Made by a program: the position numbers and the translations under genes. The notes below the pieces were generated by a model, which was not told the DNA's origin, searched no databases, and worked only from the letters and a program-made list of their open reading frames with translations. A DNA stretch of 64,000 nt, from the NCBI RefSeq assembly GCF_026262505.1, contig NC_067204.1, positions 25,451,300-25,515,299 on the forward strand, given 5' to 3'. Source of the DNA: Trichomonas vaginalis G3 (lineage: Eukaryota > Parabasalia > Trichomonadida > Trichomonadidae). Positions 15,836-25,540 of this stretch are shown in pieces. The stretch's first letter is position 1, and every line of letters starts with the position of its first letter.

Positions 15836-16795
15836 ATGACGAATCCAAACAAGGACCCCTATGTTTCTAAAGCGACAAAGAAAGCACTCATGATAAAAAT
15901 CTTTAGTTCAACACCAAATGCTTGGTTTATGGATATCTTGGAAAACATTCCGAGGTATAGAGAAGATGGACCACCATACTGGCTAATATTTGTTGGTCAA
16001 AACACAAGATACTGTGAAGCCATACCATTACAGTCCAAAAATATTTTAGATATCTTAGCAGCTTTGACAATATTCGTTGACAAATACCATCCAACAAAAC
16101 TGACATCTGACTGTGAAAGTTCTTTCAAATCAGACGATATTAAAAACTATCTGCGTTCAAAAAATGTAAACCAATATTTCATTGTCGACCAAAACCATTC
16201 TGCTCTTGGTGTCATTGACGGTTGTATAAAAATGTTAAGAGACTTAAACCAACCACAAGGTGGTGAAGCAAATGAAATGTCATATGACGACAAATATAGA
16301 CATTTCTCCATGGCAAAGATGAGACAAGTTTTAAATATTTACAATAACCGTAAACAAAAAGGTTTGGGAAACCACTCCCCCGAAGAAATGAAAAACAACC
16401 CTGACTTAGAGAAAGACTATATATTTAATAGTTTAGTCAAAAGAGACAAACAAGAAAGAATGCCAGGCTTCAAACTTAAGAAAGGTGACAAAGTAAAAAT
16501 AGAAATACCTAAACGCGACCCATATGAAAATACTATTGACTATGACAACAATGGGAACCCGACAGGTACTCACATTCGTGTTCGTAAAAATAGAAGAAAG
16601 TATACAAGAGAATATTATGAAGTTTTAGGCAAACATGGCAAAATGTACAGACTGCAAGCAGAAGATAAAACTACTATTGTCAGACCTCGTTTCAAACTTG
16701 TCAAAGTTCAAGGTGGTATACTTTCAAAGACAGTTCCTAACAAATATAAGACAACTCCTGACGAATATGCTAAAGAAGTTGAAAATGACGACTAA
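15836..16795 (+). CDS. Retroviral-type integrase (rve, Maverick c-integrase)
   Basis: A 319-residue protein. The catalytic core shows WFMDIL, TSDCESSF and, with exactly 35 residues between the second and third acidic positions, a GVIDG helix (a DDE/D triad). The C-terminus from about residue 215 has a KLKKGDKVKI segment and a beta-rich, chromo-like region rich in K and R (YEVLGKHGKMYRLQ). It inserts element DNA and makes short target duplications in this class. It looks whole. It converges with and overlaps the fibre gene by 4 bp. Confidence 0.87.
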   Translation: MTNPNKDPYVSKATKKALMIKIFSSTPNAWFMDILENIPRYREDGPPYWLIFVGQNTRYCEAIPLQSKNILDILAALTIFVDKYHPTKLTSDCESSFKSDDIKNYLRSKNVNQYFIVDQNHSALGVIDGCIKMLRDLNQPQGGEANEMSYDDKYRHFSMAKMRQVLNIYNNRKQKGLGNHSPEEMKNNPDLEKDYIFNSLVKRDKQERMPGFKLKKGDKVKIEIPKRDPYENTIDYDNNGNPTGTHIRVRKNRRKYTREYYEVLGKHGKMYRLQAEDKTTIVRPRFKLVKVQGGILSKTVPNKYKTTPDEYAKEVENDD

Positions 16796-18081
16796 GCAAT
16801 TCTATACCATGCGTAAACTGTCATGTAAGGTGGCATGTATTCTTTACTTTGTCCCGTTGTTTGCGTATATCCTGAAACGAAATGTGTATGGTTTCCTTCT
16901 CCCTGAGTGTCACTCCAGTAACAATTTATAGCAAACTTAACATTGTCTTTAACATCATATCCTTTACCTTTTGTCATTCCTGACCAATCCCAATATCTAT
17001 GCTTATGCCAACCTGCTTGAGATGTACTTAAATCTATGTAGTGACTGTGTGCAGGTAAATTTTCACCTGAAATCGTTTTACTTCCACCTGTTTCCTTTGA
17101 AGAGTTTGCACAATACAAAAACCTGTCGACTATTTGAGTCCAAGTTCCGAGACCAAGTACTACTTCTGGTCTGGTAGAGTTCATTGACGTATAAATAGAA
17201 CCTATAGGATATACTGTTTGAAGTATTTCTGTCTTTAATGTTTGAAGCTCTGTTTTGTCTGCTTTTTTATATAACTTTTCTTCAAGTTCATTTACGTCAG
17301 AGATGCTATGTCTATGATATTTTTGTGGGTATGTTCCTTCTGTCCATGCTAAAATACGTTCTTTTGTTGCATCTACATATCCAGCTATCCATGTCGAGTC
17401 TGCTTTTGTATTCCTTAACTCTGTAACACCTTTCTCAAGCTCTTTCAACTGTTGTCCATCTTCCATTAAACCTCTGGTATGACTTGAAACCGTTTGTGCC
17501 AACATATCTACAGTTTCTTTGTCGGCTTTAAGGTCTAAACATCCTGAAACCCATCCTGTATCAGCTTTAGTTTTTAAAATCTTTGTTGTCCTTTCATGGT
17601 ACCATTCAACCCTTTCTTTAATTTCATTGTCTTTTTCATCCACATATTCCTTATCTGCCTTCTTCACTAACCCACTAGCCACATATGCTAACTCATCGTC
17701 AACATACTCTTTGTCAGCTTTCTTTTCAACATCTGCTTTTGTTGCATATGTTGCATCTGCTCTGTCATGTTCTTCTTGAACTTTTTCAATGACATACTCT
17801 TTGTCAGCTTTGTTGTCAACATCCGTTTTCAAAAGAAGTTCATTTATAGGTTTCTCGTTTAAAGTTCCTTTTGTTGGATTTATACAGACAGTATGGTTCT
17901 TATTGTCTTGAAACAGAAACTCATCTGTCATTGGGTTTAATGCCAGTTTTAAGTTTCCTTCTTTCAATGACTCAGATATCTTAGAATAGTTTGAAAAGTT
18001 TGTTGTGTTCTTATTTAGAGCTTGCATAATGAGTTGTCGGTTGTGTTGTATTTCTCTCATAGAAGCAATATCTTTCGACAT
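16792..18081 (-). CDS. Fibre-like protein with phage tail-collar/gp10-like C-terminus
   Basis: A 429-residue protein. Residues 85 to 270 are a stalk of repeated KADKEYVDEx/TKADxxW units, typical of trimeric coiled-coil fibres. Residues 285 to 429 match the C-terminal domain of phage short tail fibres and baseplate gp10-like proteins: YPIGSIYTS, GLGTWTQI, DRFLY, GGSKTIS, LPAHSH, GNHTH and a final PPYMTVYAWYRIA. The His-rich elements suit metal-knotted trimers. It is probably the attachment spike of the particle. It looks whole. Such fibres also occur in polinton-like viruses. Confidence 0.8.
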   Translation of the reverse strand: MSKDIASMREIQHNRQLIMQALNKNTTNFSNYSKISESLKEGNLKLALNPMTDEFLFQDNKNHTVCINPTKGTLNEKPINELLLKTDVDNKADKEYVIEKVQEEHDRADATYATKADVEKKADKEYVDDELAYVASGLVKKADKEYVDEKDNEIKERVEWYHERTTKILKTKADTGWVSGCLDLKADKETVDMLAQTVSSHTRGLMEDGQQLKELEKGVTELRNTKADSTWIAGYVDATKERILAWTEGTYPQKYHRHSISDVNELEEKLYKKADKTELQTLKTEILQTVYPIGSIYTSMNSTRPEVVLGLGTWTQIVDRFLYCANSSKETGGSKTISGENLPAHSHYIDLSTSQAGWHKHRYWDWSGMTKGKGYDVKDNVKFAINCYWSDTQGEGNHTHFVSGYTQTTGQSKEYMPPYMTVYAWYRIA

Positions 18082-18099
18082 TTTTATTCTAGATAAAAT

Positions 18100-18948
18100 A
18101 TGCTTCCAATAGAAAAAGAAAATTCAAGAGTTGCTACAACTAAACCATTAGATGAACTTTTTACGAATGTCGGTCAAAAGTTTGAGACAGAGACCGTAAA
18201 GCATGAAGGCTATCGTTTTGACTACCCACTTAGATGGTTAAGAGACCCATCCGTCACAAAAGCTATTGGCTTTCGTAGAATGAAGTTTGTGTCTGTAGAA
18301 GATAAAAGTTTTCCATTTATTGTAAGGTTTCATATAGATTATATATCTGAAGGGAAACGAAAAATGTGGGAAGAAATTGAGCTAATACAAGTTGACCTTT
18401 CATCTTCTCTACAGACTGCGTTAAAAAATATAGAAGATAAAATAAATTCATGTTATGCAAAATATGCTGATGAATATGCAAATACCGAGAGCACACTTTA
18501 TGTGAGAATTGTATATGACAAACAAAATTCACAAGTGTCATTTCAAATCTACGAAGACAATCCAAAGAAAGACGAACAAATATATACAGAATTCACTGCA
18601 ATGTCATGGTATTATTTGCAAAGAATGTTAAATCAGAAAGTCGAACTTCCTTTAGCAAATATTTACAGTCGATATGCAAGAGATGAACCATATTTATTTA
18701 AAGATGTTTTCGACCCAGCTGCTATTATTGTTCATGCTTCATTTTCTGGCGCCCAAAACTCTTTCTTATGCTTGGCAAATGACTTTTACGAAAAACCTAC
18801 AAAGTTATACGAACCACCAAGTGGAAGTATTTCAGACTTTCAAGTATGGTTTACTACAGATGGAAGAAAAAGAATAATTCCATTATACCATGCGTTTTAC
18901 TTAGAACTTAGTTTCATATACAACTACTATCGAACGGTAAAAATATAA
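18100..18948 (+). CDS. Maverick paralogue pair member B, unknown function
   Basis: A 282-residue protein homologous end to end to the protein of 12912..13772, on the opposite strand and about 4.3 kb away. Conserved blocks: TKPLDELFTN, YRFDYPLRWL, KAIGFRR, DVFDPA, HASFS with NSFLC, SDFQVWFTT and LELSFIYNY. It is divergent from the fibre gene with an 18-bp gap. Both copies look whole, so neither is an obvious relic. A structural or host-interaction role is inferred only from position beside the fibre. Confidence 0.65.
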   Translation: MLPIEKENSRVATTKPLDELFTNVGQKFETETVKHEGYRFDYPLRWLRDPSVTKAIGFRRMKFVSVEDKSFPFIVRFHIDYISEGKRKMWEEIELIQVDLSSSLQTALKNIEDKINSCYAKYADEYANTESTLYVRIVYDKQNSQVSFQIYEDNPKKDEQIYTEFTAMSWYYLQRMLNQKVELPLANIYSRYARDEPYLFKDVFDPAAIIVHASFSGAQNSFLCLANDFYEKPTKLYEPPSGSISDFQVWFTTDGRKRIIPLYHAFYLELSFIYNYYRTVKI

Positions 18949-18952
18949 CTTT

Positions 18953-19195
18953 TTAATACGGTTGAGGTGTTGGATTTGGTTGCCAACTAGACTGTGGTGC
19001 AGGTTCAGGCTGTTGTATAACAGGAGCTTGTTCTTCTGGTTCAGGGTCTTTAGGTATAATACCAACAAACTGACCTACCCTTTTACCAATATTTTTGACT
19101 CCGTTCCAAATTCCTCTTCCTACGGTTTTTATTCCATTCCATATACCTCTTCCAACATTTCGAAAGAAGTTTCCTATCTTACTGAAGAAACCCAT
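18953..19195 (-). CDS. Second short MG-start amphipathic protein
   Basis: An 80-residue protein. MGFFSKIG at the start fits an N-myristoylation pattern (Gly2, Ser5). Residues 10 to 45 contain a repeated VGRGIWNGIK/VGRGIWNGVK amphipathic unit, and the tail is P, Q-rich. It resembles membrane-lytic or minor virion peptides; no family is assigned. It converges with member B of the paralogue pair (4-bp gap). It looks whole. Confidence 0.55.
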   Translation of the reverse strand: MGFFSKIGNFFRNVGRGIWNGIKTVGRGIWNGVKNIGKRVGQFVGIIPKDPEPEEQAPVIQQPEPAPQSSWQPNPTPQPY

Positions 19196-19213
19196 TTTAC
19201 TATATGTAAAAAT

Positions 19214-19576
19214 CTAATGTCCGCCTAGTCTCTTACGTTTCCTGTTGAGTTCCATAGCATTCTTTAACTGGAGCTCATACATTCTGTTTCTCCTCTGGTA
19301 GAAAACATATTCTGGGTCAACTCCTGTGTTCGCGTCATCTGCATAAAGTTGTTTATATCCCACTTCAGGGTTTGTATAAAACTCTTTCCATCTCATATTT
19401 GCATACCATGGTGGCAAACCTAACGCAGCGTCATTTGACATGGCAGTTTGCATTTGTACATCTGTTGGCACTTGACCATAGTTTGCCATTGCAGTTTGTA
19501 TTCTAACTTCATTTGGAATATTCTCTGGGTTTGGTTGTCCAGGTTGCTGTGCATTCGCTAAGTTCTGTGCGTCCAT
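19214..19576 (-). CDS. Maverick protein, unknown function
   Basis: A 120-residue protein. The N, Q, P-rich N-terminus contains a repeated IQTAMANYGQVP/MQTAMSNDAALG segment. The second half has WKEFYTNPEVGYKQLY and a basic RKRKRLGGH end that could serve as a nuclear-targeting or DNA-contacting tail. It lies between two short genes on the same strand. No domain is recognised. Confidence 0.5.
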   Translation of the reverse strand: MDAQNLANAQQPGQPNPENIPNEVRIQTAMANYGQVPTDVQMQTAMSNDAALGLPPWYANMRWKEFYTNPEVGYKQLYADDANTGVDPEYVFYQRRNRMYELQLKNAMELNRKRKRLGGH

Positions 19577-19599
19577 TTAATATTAGATAAAAATATCTC

Positions 19600-19731
19600 T
19601 TACGAGTACATATACTGAACATTTGCAGGCATTGGTTCATCTTCATATTCTCTATATCTTTCTGCCACGTCAAATAAATAAATGACACAATGGAAAAAAC
19701 CTAAAACAAGTAGTCCTATTTCAAACCACAT
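19600..19731 (-). CDS. 43-residue single-pass membrane protein
   Basis: It begins MWFEIGLLVLGFFHCVIYLF, a hydrophobic helix long enough to span a membrane, followed by an acidic cytosol-type tail (REYEDEP). Its start overlaps the end of the methyltransferase gene by 16 bp in another frame, an arrangement seen in compact viral genomes. No family is recognised. Confidence 0.45.
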   Translation of the reverse strand: MWFEIGLLVLGFFHCVIYLFDVAERYREYEDEPMPANVQYMYS

Positions 19732-20534
19732 TTACTTACTAATAAAATTTCTTTGTTATGACACTTTCTCCGGTTTATAGGACCTCTCTCATATTCTATC
19801 TTGTCATATCTAAACTCATAGTCATGTATGTCCTCTAACCATCTCATGACACTTTCCAAACCACTTTTATCGGATGTAAAGTAAAAGCATGGATGGTTAT
19901 GTAAAACGTCTAAAGTTTCTAAAGAGTCTCTCAAAGTCCAGTCTACTTGGTATTGAAAATCCCATGTGTTATAGAACGGCGGGTCCACTATAAAGAAAAC
20001 ATTTTCCTTGTCTTTATATTTTTCATACAACTCTGTCCAATGACATCTCACAAACTCTATACCCTCAATATATTTTTCTATGTTCTCTTTGAAAACATTT
20101 GTATAGTTAAGATATAAAACTTTTGACATAAGTGTTTCAATGTCATGAACTCTTATAGCACCACTATATAATAGTCTAGCAGATATACTATCCCAGTCAA
20201 TATACTCTGCCTTTTTCAAAACCTCTCTGACAGTATTTTTCTTATCTAATGGTATACGTTCCATCTTACCTATAGGTATCTTTTCTTTTAACTCTTTCAA
20301 TATTTTGTTTGTGTCTGGTATATGTTTGAGACGGTTCATATAGTTGTCGAAGTCATTGCATATAATCTTTGAGTCAGGAAATATTGTATGGCACAAATGA
20401 GATATATAGAAACTTCCACCGAACAAGTCTACAAATGTTAGACCATTCGGTAGTTTCTTAAGTTCTCTCAATAGAATATCTTTACATCTACTCTTATTTC
20501 CAAAGAAGGGTAACGGTGGTTTTGTAAAATTCAT
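19716..20534 (-). CDS. D12-class DNA adenine N6-methyltransferase (Dam-like)
   Basis: A 272-residue protein. PPLPFFGNKS at the start and FVDLFGGS (residues 33 to 40) make the S-adenosylmethionine site (motifs X and I), and DPPFYNT (about residues 183 to 189) is the DPPY catalytic motif. Length and order match the D12 or Dam family, which methylates adenine N6 in DNA. Trichomonads are known for abundant 6mA and for virus-derived adenine methyltransferases, so this gene could mark element DNA or affect the host epigenome. Two TGTCACTTTTC motifs lie upstream (20567..20590, minus strand). It looks whole. Confidence 0.85.
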   Translation of the reverse strand: MNFTKPPLPFFGNKSRCKDILLRELKKLPNGLTFVDLFGGSFYISHLCHTIFPDSKIICNDFDNYMNRLKHIPDTNKILKELKEKIPIGKMERIPLDKKNTVREVLKKAEYIDWDSISARLLYSGAIRVHDIETLMSKVLYLNYTNVFKENIEKYIEGIEFVRCHWTELYEKYKDKENVFFIVDPPFYNTWDFQYQVDWTLRDSLETLDVLHNHPCFYFTSDKSGLESVMRWLEDIHDYEFRYDKIEYERGPINRRKCHNKEILLVSKCGLK

Positions 20535-20539
20535 TTTAT

Positions 20540-20702
20540 ATATATAATAAAAATGTTTTTACCTGAAAAGTGACAGAAAAGTGACAAAACATGAAAACAT
20601 ATATATTTTGTGAAAAGCTCCTGGAAGACCCGTATATAAGAACTTCATTTATACTAAACATCTTCGGGGCTAGAGGGCACGAAGTGCCTGGAAGCCCCAC
20701 TA

Positions 20703-20705
<3 letters not shown>
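20540..20705. repeat. Right terminal region of the Maverick with end hairpin
   Basis: A non-coding end of about 165 bp. It holds two AAAAGTGACA motifs (initiator-like TGTCACTTTT on the minus strand) and, near the edge, a hairpin: GGGGCT (20666..20671) with AGCCCC (20693..20698), and inside it GGCAC with GTGCC around GAA. The end reads AGGTAGTGGGGC from outside in, fitting the AG start known for Polinton termini. The partner repeat should lie left of the window. Confidence 0.6.

Positions 20706-20731
<26 letters not shown>
20705..20731. repeat. T27 homopolymer at the element/host junction
   Basis: Twenty-seven T in a row exactly between the Maverick terminus and the host helicase coding sequence. 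It may be host sequence, a terminal addition made on insertion, or an assembly effect. Confidence 0.8.
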
Positions 20732-20736
<5 letters not shown>

Positions 20737-23700
20737 CAAAAAGATTGATTGGGAATCTGAAGAAAGATTACGAAATGGAAGTATTGTTCTTCTGTCAAAA
20801 GATTCTAAATGCAGTAAAATAGAATCTGCTGTAGTTTCATGTGTTCCTGGCATGAGAAATGAAAAAATCTTCAAAGAATCAATTAAGATGTTAAAACAAG
20901 GTCTTTTCCCTTGCAAACAGGTTAATGGAAGGATCGTTCCTGGACAGATGTATTATGGATTTGAACCTCTCGAAATCTGGAGAGTTTCCCAGATTCGAAT
21001 GGAAGAAATCAAAACCATGAATTCCACTTCTTTCCCTTTACTTAACGAATCAATCATCAAGCATAATTTTTCCAAAAACCTTCTCCTGATTCTGAAAAAA
21101 TTCAATACAATATTAATATTATGAAGAAAGAAGGAGAAAAAGAAGAAAAAATACTCCAGGATTGCTATCAATCATGGTTTGATGGAATGTGTGCAAATTT
21201 GATGAACGATCACCTTAGAGTCGATAAAGAACAATATAATTCAATTCGTCACTTCCTCAAGTATCCTTTGACTTTGGTCAACGGTTACCCTGGTACTGGT
21301 AAAACACATCTTGCTAGAGAAGCCGTCAGATTGCTTCTCAACTCTAATTACCACAAGCCAATTGTTGTAATTACACAGACCAACCACAGTTTGGACGCAT
21401 TCTTCGAAGGAGTTCTTAGTTTTGCCCCTCCTGAGTCAATATTACGTCATGGAGGAAAATTAAGAACAGAAAATGAAGTCCTTATTTCGAGATGCTACAA
21501 TGGACAAATGATGAGTCCATTCTATAAGATGACTTCATTCTCAGATGAAAAGGGCAGAATGAAAAACCTTTCAAGAAGAATCACAATATCAAATTATATT
21601 CTTACAAAGATTTTCGAGATCTCCAGGCTTGTTGTTAAGTACATCTTTGAAAGGAAACAATTTTATCTCCCGAAGATCCAAGAAGGAATGGAAAAATACC
21701 TTCTTCCACTTCTTTCTTTTGATTTCAGAGAGGTTTACAAGCTTCCTTTTTATCCAAATACCATCGAAATAAATGAGAAATCGATGCCAAAGGATAAAGA
21801 CTACATTGGGTATTGGATCAACGACAATTTTGATGAACAAATGGAAATGCTTGCCGAAAATCTCAAAATTCCATTGGTTCGTTATGATGAGAATCCATAC
21901 AATGCTCGTATCAATCATGATGATTTCGTTGACAAAGATAGAGATCAACAAGGTGATCCTTTCAGAGCAAGAATTCTCGAAGAATACATCAAAATTGATA
22001 ACAATTTCAAACTTCCTGAAATTAGAGAACTTCAGCCAATGCCAGAACAGAAAACCAAAGAAACTTCTTCTGATGATGATGAATCCAGTGATGATGATCT
22101 TGCTTCAATAATCGAAGGAGATATTGATACAACTGGTCTTGAGAGTGAAAATATAACTGAATTTGATATTTACGTTTTAAGAGACAGCCAAATCAATAAT
22201 TTGATCGAAGAAGCAATCAAGAAATCACAGAAATTGCCAGAGAAAAGATTTGAATACATGAGAGATTTCTTCAAGCACCTTCTCACTGTTATCACAAACA
22301 AAAGAGATGCAATGGTCAATCAAATGGATTCTGTTTCTCAAGAACTGGATCTACAAAGAAATAAAGCTGTTGGAATGCTTTATTCTCAGTTCAGAGTTGT
22401 TGGATTAACAGCAAGTTACGCAACAATGCACAGAGTTGCCATCGAAAGATCAGGATGCGAATTCATGATCATCGAAGAAGCTGGTGAACTCACTGAGGCA
22501 ACATCAGCATCGTTCCTTGGTGCATCAATCAAACACTTGTTGATGATTGGTGATTTCCAGCAACTTCGTCCGAAAGTTGAATATGAAATTCGCGAAGACA
22601 AAAATACGTCATTTGCATATGACATTTCAATGTTCGAAAGACTTGTAAGAGCAGAAGGAAAAGTCAATGGAAAGGACTTATTTAAGTTGACTGTTCAGCG
22701 TCGTATGCATCCCGAAATTTCTCAGATAATAAGAGAAAACTTTTGCCCTGACATCATAGATGCTCCGAACACAAACAATAATGAAATCTGTCCAGGTCTT
22801 CAAAATAGAGTTAATTTCATTTTGTCAAAGGAATTCGTTGAAACAGGATTAGCGACATCAAGATCCAAAATCAATGATAATGAAGCGAATTACGTAGTTG
22901 CATTGGTTTTCTTCTTCTTGTGCAGAGGTATAACGCCCGACAAAATTGTTGTTATTACACTCTACAAAGGCCAGGCAAAGCTCATTAAACAGAAACTCAA
23001 AAAAGAGTACGAAACAAAAAGAAACACTGGCGGATTCGATGAATTTGATCCTTTCCTTGGCACTGAATACACGATCAATGATATCTATGTCCAATGCGTA
23101 GATAACTACCAAGGCGAAGAAAATGATGTTGTAATTGTTGCAACAACAAGATCAGAAACAATCGGATTTGTCAAAGCAAAGAATAGAGCCCTTGTCACTC
23201 TTTCTCGTGCAAAGAATTATTTGATTGTTTTGGGAAACGAGCAACTCCTCAAAGACGAAGATTCAGGAATATGGCCAGAAATTATCAATAGATGTGAATC
23301 AAGATGCGAAGAATCATGTCTACCTGGAATATTCATTTCATGTCCCCATGATCAAAAAATTCTGTCAACCCCTGAATTACTTTGGGAATACAGATTCGGA
23401 AATTGCTTTGTTAAAGAGAAAATCAATCTTCCTTGTGGACATACAATAATGAAACAATGTTGTGCTCCAATCTTGCCATGCCAACAACCATGCAAACATA
23501 AATGTCGTAAATGCGGAAATGAATGTGGACACATTTGTAGTCAATGCCAAAAAAACGGACATCCTCCATGTGAAAAGAAAACAAATTATACATGTCCAAA
23601 TGGCCACACAACAAAAGTTTTTTGTTCACAAATCGAAGATGATTCAGGAACATCTATATGTGAAGCACCGTGTGGATGTACTCTTCCTTGTGGACATAAG

Positions 23701-25143
23701 TGTACATTACCTTGCAAACATAATTCTCAATTAACACCACATCATTGTGATGCAATAGTTGATTATGTATGTGATGTATGTTTGAGAAGTCAAAAAGTTC
23801 CTTGTGGTACAAAACATTGCACTCTCGACTGTATGGATATTCTTCCTTGTGGACACAAATGCCAAGCTAAATGTGGCCAACCACATGTCTGCAACAGAAA
23901 TTGCGAATATGTTTTTCCATGTGGACATCAATGCAAATGCAAATGTAGTGACAGCAGTTATGATCATCAGCATTTTGTTTGCAAACAATGCATCGCTTAT
24001 GAAGAACCAAATTCCAGGTTTAATTGCCAAGTTTGCGGAAGAATGTCTATGAATAGAAAACCAATTGAATCATGTGAACACAGATGCAACATTAAGTGCA
24101 AGGAATGTGATACTACTTGCAATGCATTAGCTGGCGAAAGATGCATTTTCTGCTGTCAACATGACTGCGGATATCAAAAAGGAGATGGACCTTTCTTCCG
24201 CCCGAACAATTGCCAATGCGTGATGCCACTCCATGAAGCAGAAGAAAGCATCAGATCACAGTTCAATTCAATTATGGAACCAAGTCAAATAAACCCGCAA
24301 CAACTGTTTTACTTGAGATGTCCTAAATGTAAAACTCCGATTACAAGTTCATGGAAATTCATGAAAGAAATCAAAATTGTCTATGATCTTCTCAAGCAAG
24401 CAAATGAAATTGCGAATATTAAACTTAGTAATTTCTTTGGATATGAACAAGTCCATCACAACATCAAAGTTGTTCATTGCCGTTGCAGTTGCATCAATTT
24501 CTTTGATATAAGTCCTGTAGGTAATGAAATTGAAACTGAACAAATTGTAAGAAAATGTGAAAGATGTCACGCTCCTTACATTTTCACGAAAGGAGAGAAG
24601 AAGGAACCTGAGAAGAAGACAAAAGAGATTAGACTTCAAAATTCAAATCAACCTGAAAGAGGTGAACCTTCAAAAGCAAAGCAAAATGAGACTCCAAAAG
24701 CAAAGCAAAATGAACCACCAAAACAGGTTGAGCCTCCAAAAGCTCCTGAACCTCTTAAACAAGAAATCAATGAAGAAAATGAAAGCGATAATGATGGTAA
24801 GCAACAGCCAAACCAAGGAAAGAAGAGCACAAGAAAAAGACCATGGAAATCTGAAAGAAAGAAGAATAAACAAGCAAATCAAAACTCTGATAATCCTTCT
24901 CAACAAAGTGGCCAAAGAAACCAAAATCAGAACCAGAGAAAGAACAGAAATGATCGCAATCAGAATCAAGCAGGATCTGATTCTAATGCTTCTCAGCAAA
25001 GCCAGAGTTTTGTTGTCCAGGATCAACAACCGAATGATCCAAGAAGACAGCAAAATCAAAAACCTCAGAAGCCACAAGGACCTCATGTTCAAAATGGCAG
25101 TCAAAAGAACAAGTTCAAGCCATACAAACCACAACCACAGTAA
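20732..25143 (+). pseudogene. ZNFX1/Hrr1-like SF1 helicase with NF-X1 zinc fingers, interrupted
   Basis: A host gene. The main frame is open from 21067 to 25143. It has Walker A GYPGTGKT, motif II IIEEAGE, GDFQQLRP, a QRRMHPEIS motif, YQGEENDVVIV and a LSRAKN motif VI, then a long Cys/His-rich NF-X1-type array (CGHxCxxxC units, about 23430..24180), then a low-complexity Q, N, K tail. The family acts in RNA silencing and chromatin (ZNFX1, fission yeast Hrr1). Coding sequence continues upstream in another frame to 20732, giving the N-terminal part (GSIVLLSKDS, GFEPLEIWRV); the frames switch near 21064..21075 beside a T5 and an A5 run. The Maverick cuts the gene at 20731, so the true N-terminus is to the left of the window. 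Confidence 0.82.
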
Positions 25144-25540
25144 TTCTATTATTTTATCTTATGCTATCAATCATCTATAAAAATGGATTGATAGACTTTA
25201 TATCTATATATATTATAAATATTATAAAGATCTAAATTTTAAATTTAATCATATTTTTACAAAATCCGCCTCCATTTCAGTTTCTTTCGGTGAGATTCTC
25301 TTAATTTTCTCTGAGAGAGTAAGTTATAGAGACTTGAACCATTAAAATGAGTTTAATTTCTTTTTTTTTACTCAAAGAATTCCAATATATGTGAATATTA
25401 TGTGATGTATATTATGTCAAAACAAATAGAAGAGTTTAAAATATAAATTTAAAAAAAAATTTACAAAAATTTATGGAAAATAAAAATACAATAAAATAAA
25501 CGTAATCTCAATACAACAATCTAACAAATTAACAACAACC
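25144..25540. other. AT-rich intergenic region
   Basis: It lies between two convergent genes. A near-palindrome TCTATAAAAATGGATTGATAGA follows the helicase stop, with A/T-rich 3' flank. There is no gene, repeat or RNA signal that I can support. Confidence 0.6.

Larger units (their letters stand above)
1..20705. mobile_element. Maverick/Polinton element, right-hand part
   Basis: A self-synthesising-type DNA transposon of the Maverick/Polinton class, cut off on the left by the window edge. Seen here: double jelly-roll capsid-like remnant, packaging ATPase, rve integrase with D-35-acidic spacing, SF3 helicase remnant, fibre-like protein, adenine methyltransferase and KilA-N, T5orf172 and HNH accessory genes. 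The right edge is placed where a GGGGC-rich hairpin end (AGGTAGTGGGGC on the minus strand) meets a T27 tract and then host helicase coding sequence. Family B polymerase and protease genes are not visible in this part. The element is partly broken, with roughly ten breaks mostly in the left third, while most other genes look whole, so it is probably a fairly young copy. The left terminal repeat and target duplication lie outside the window. Confidence 0.88.

Noticed and set aside
20591-20731. Open frame joining the Maverick end to the helicase
   Set aside because: The part left of 20732 is terminal repeat and T27 tract read by chance; only the host side is coding.
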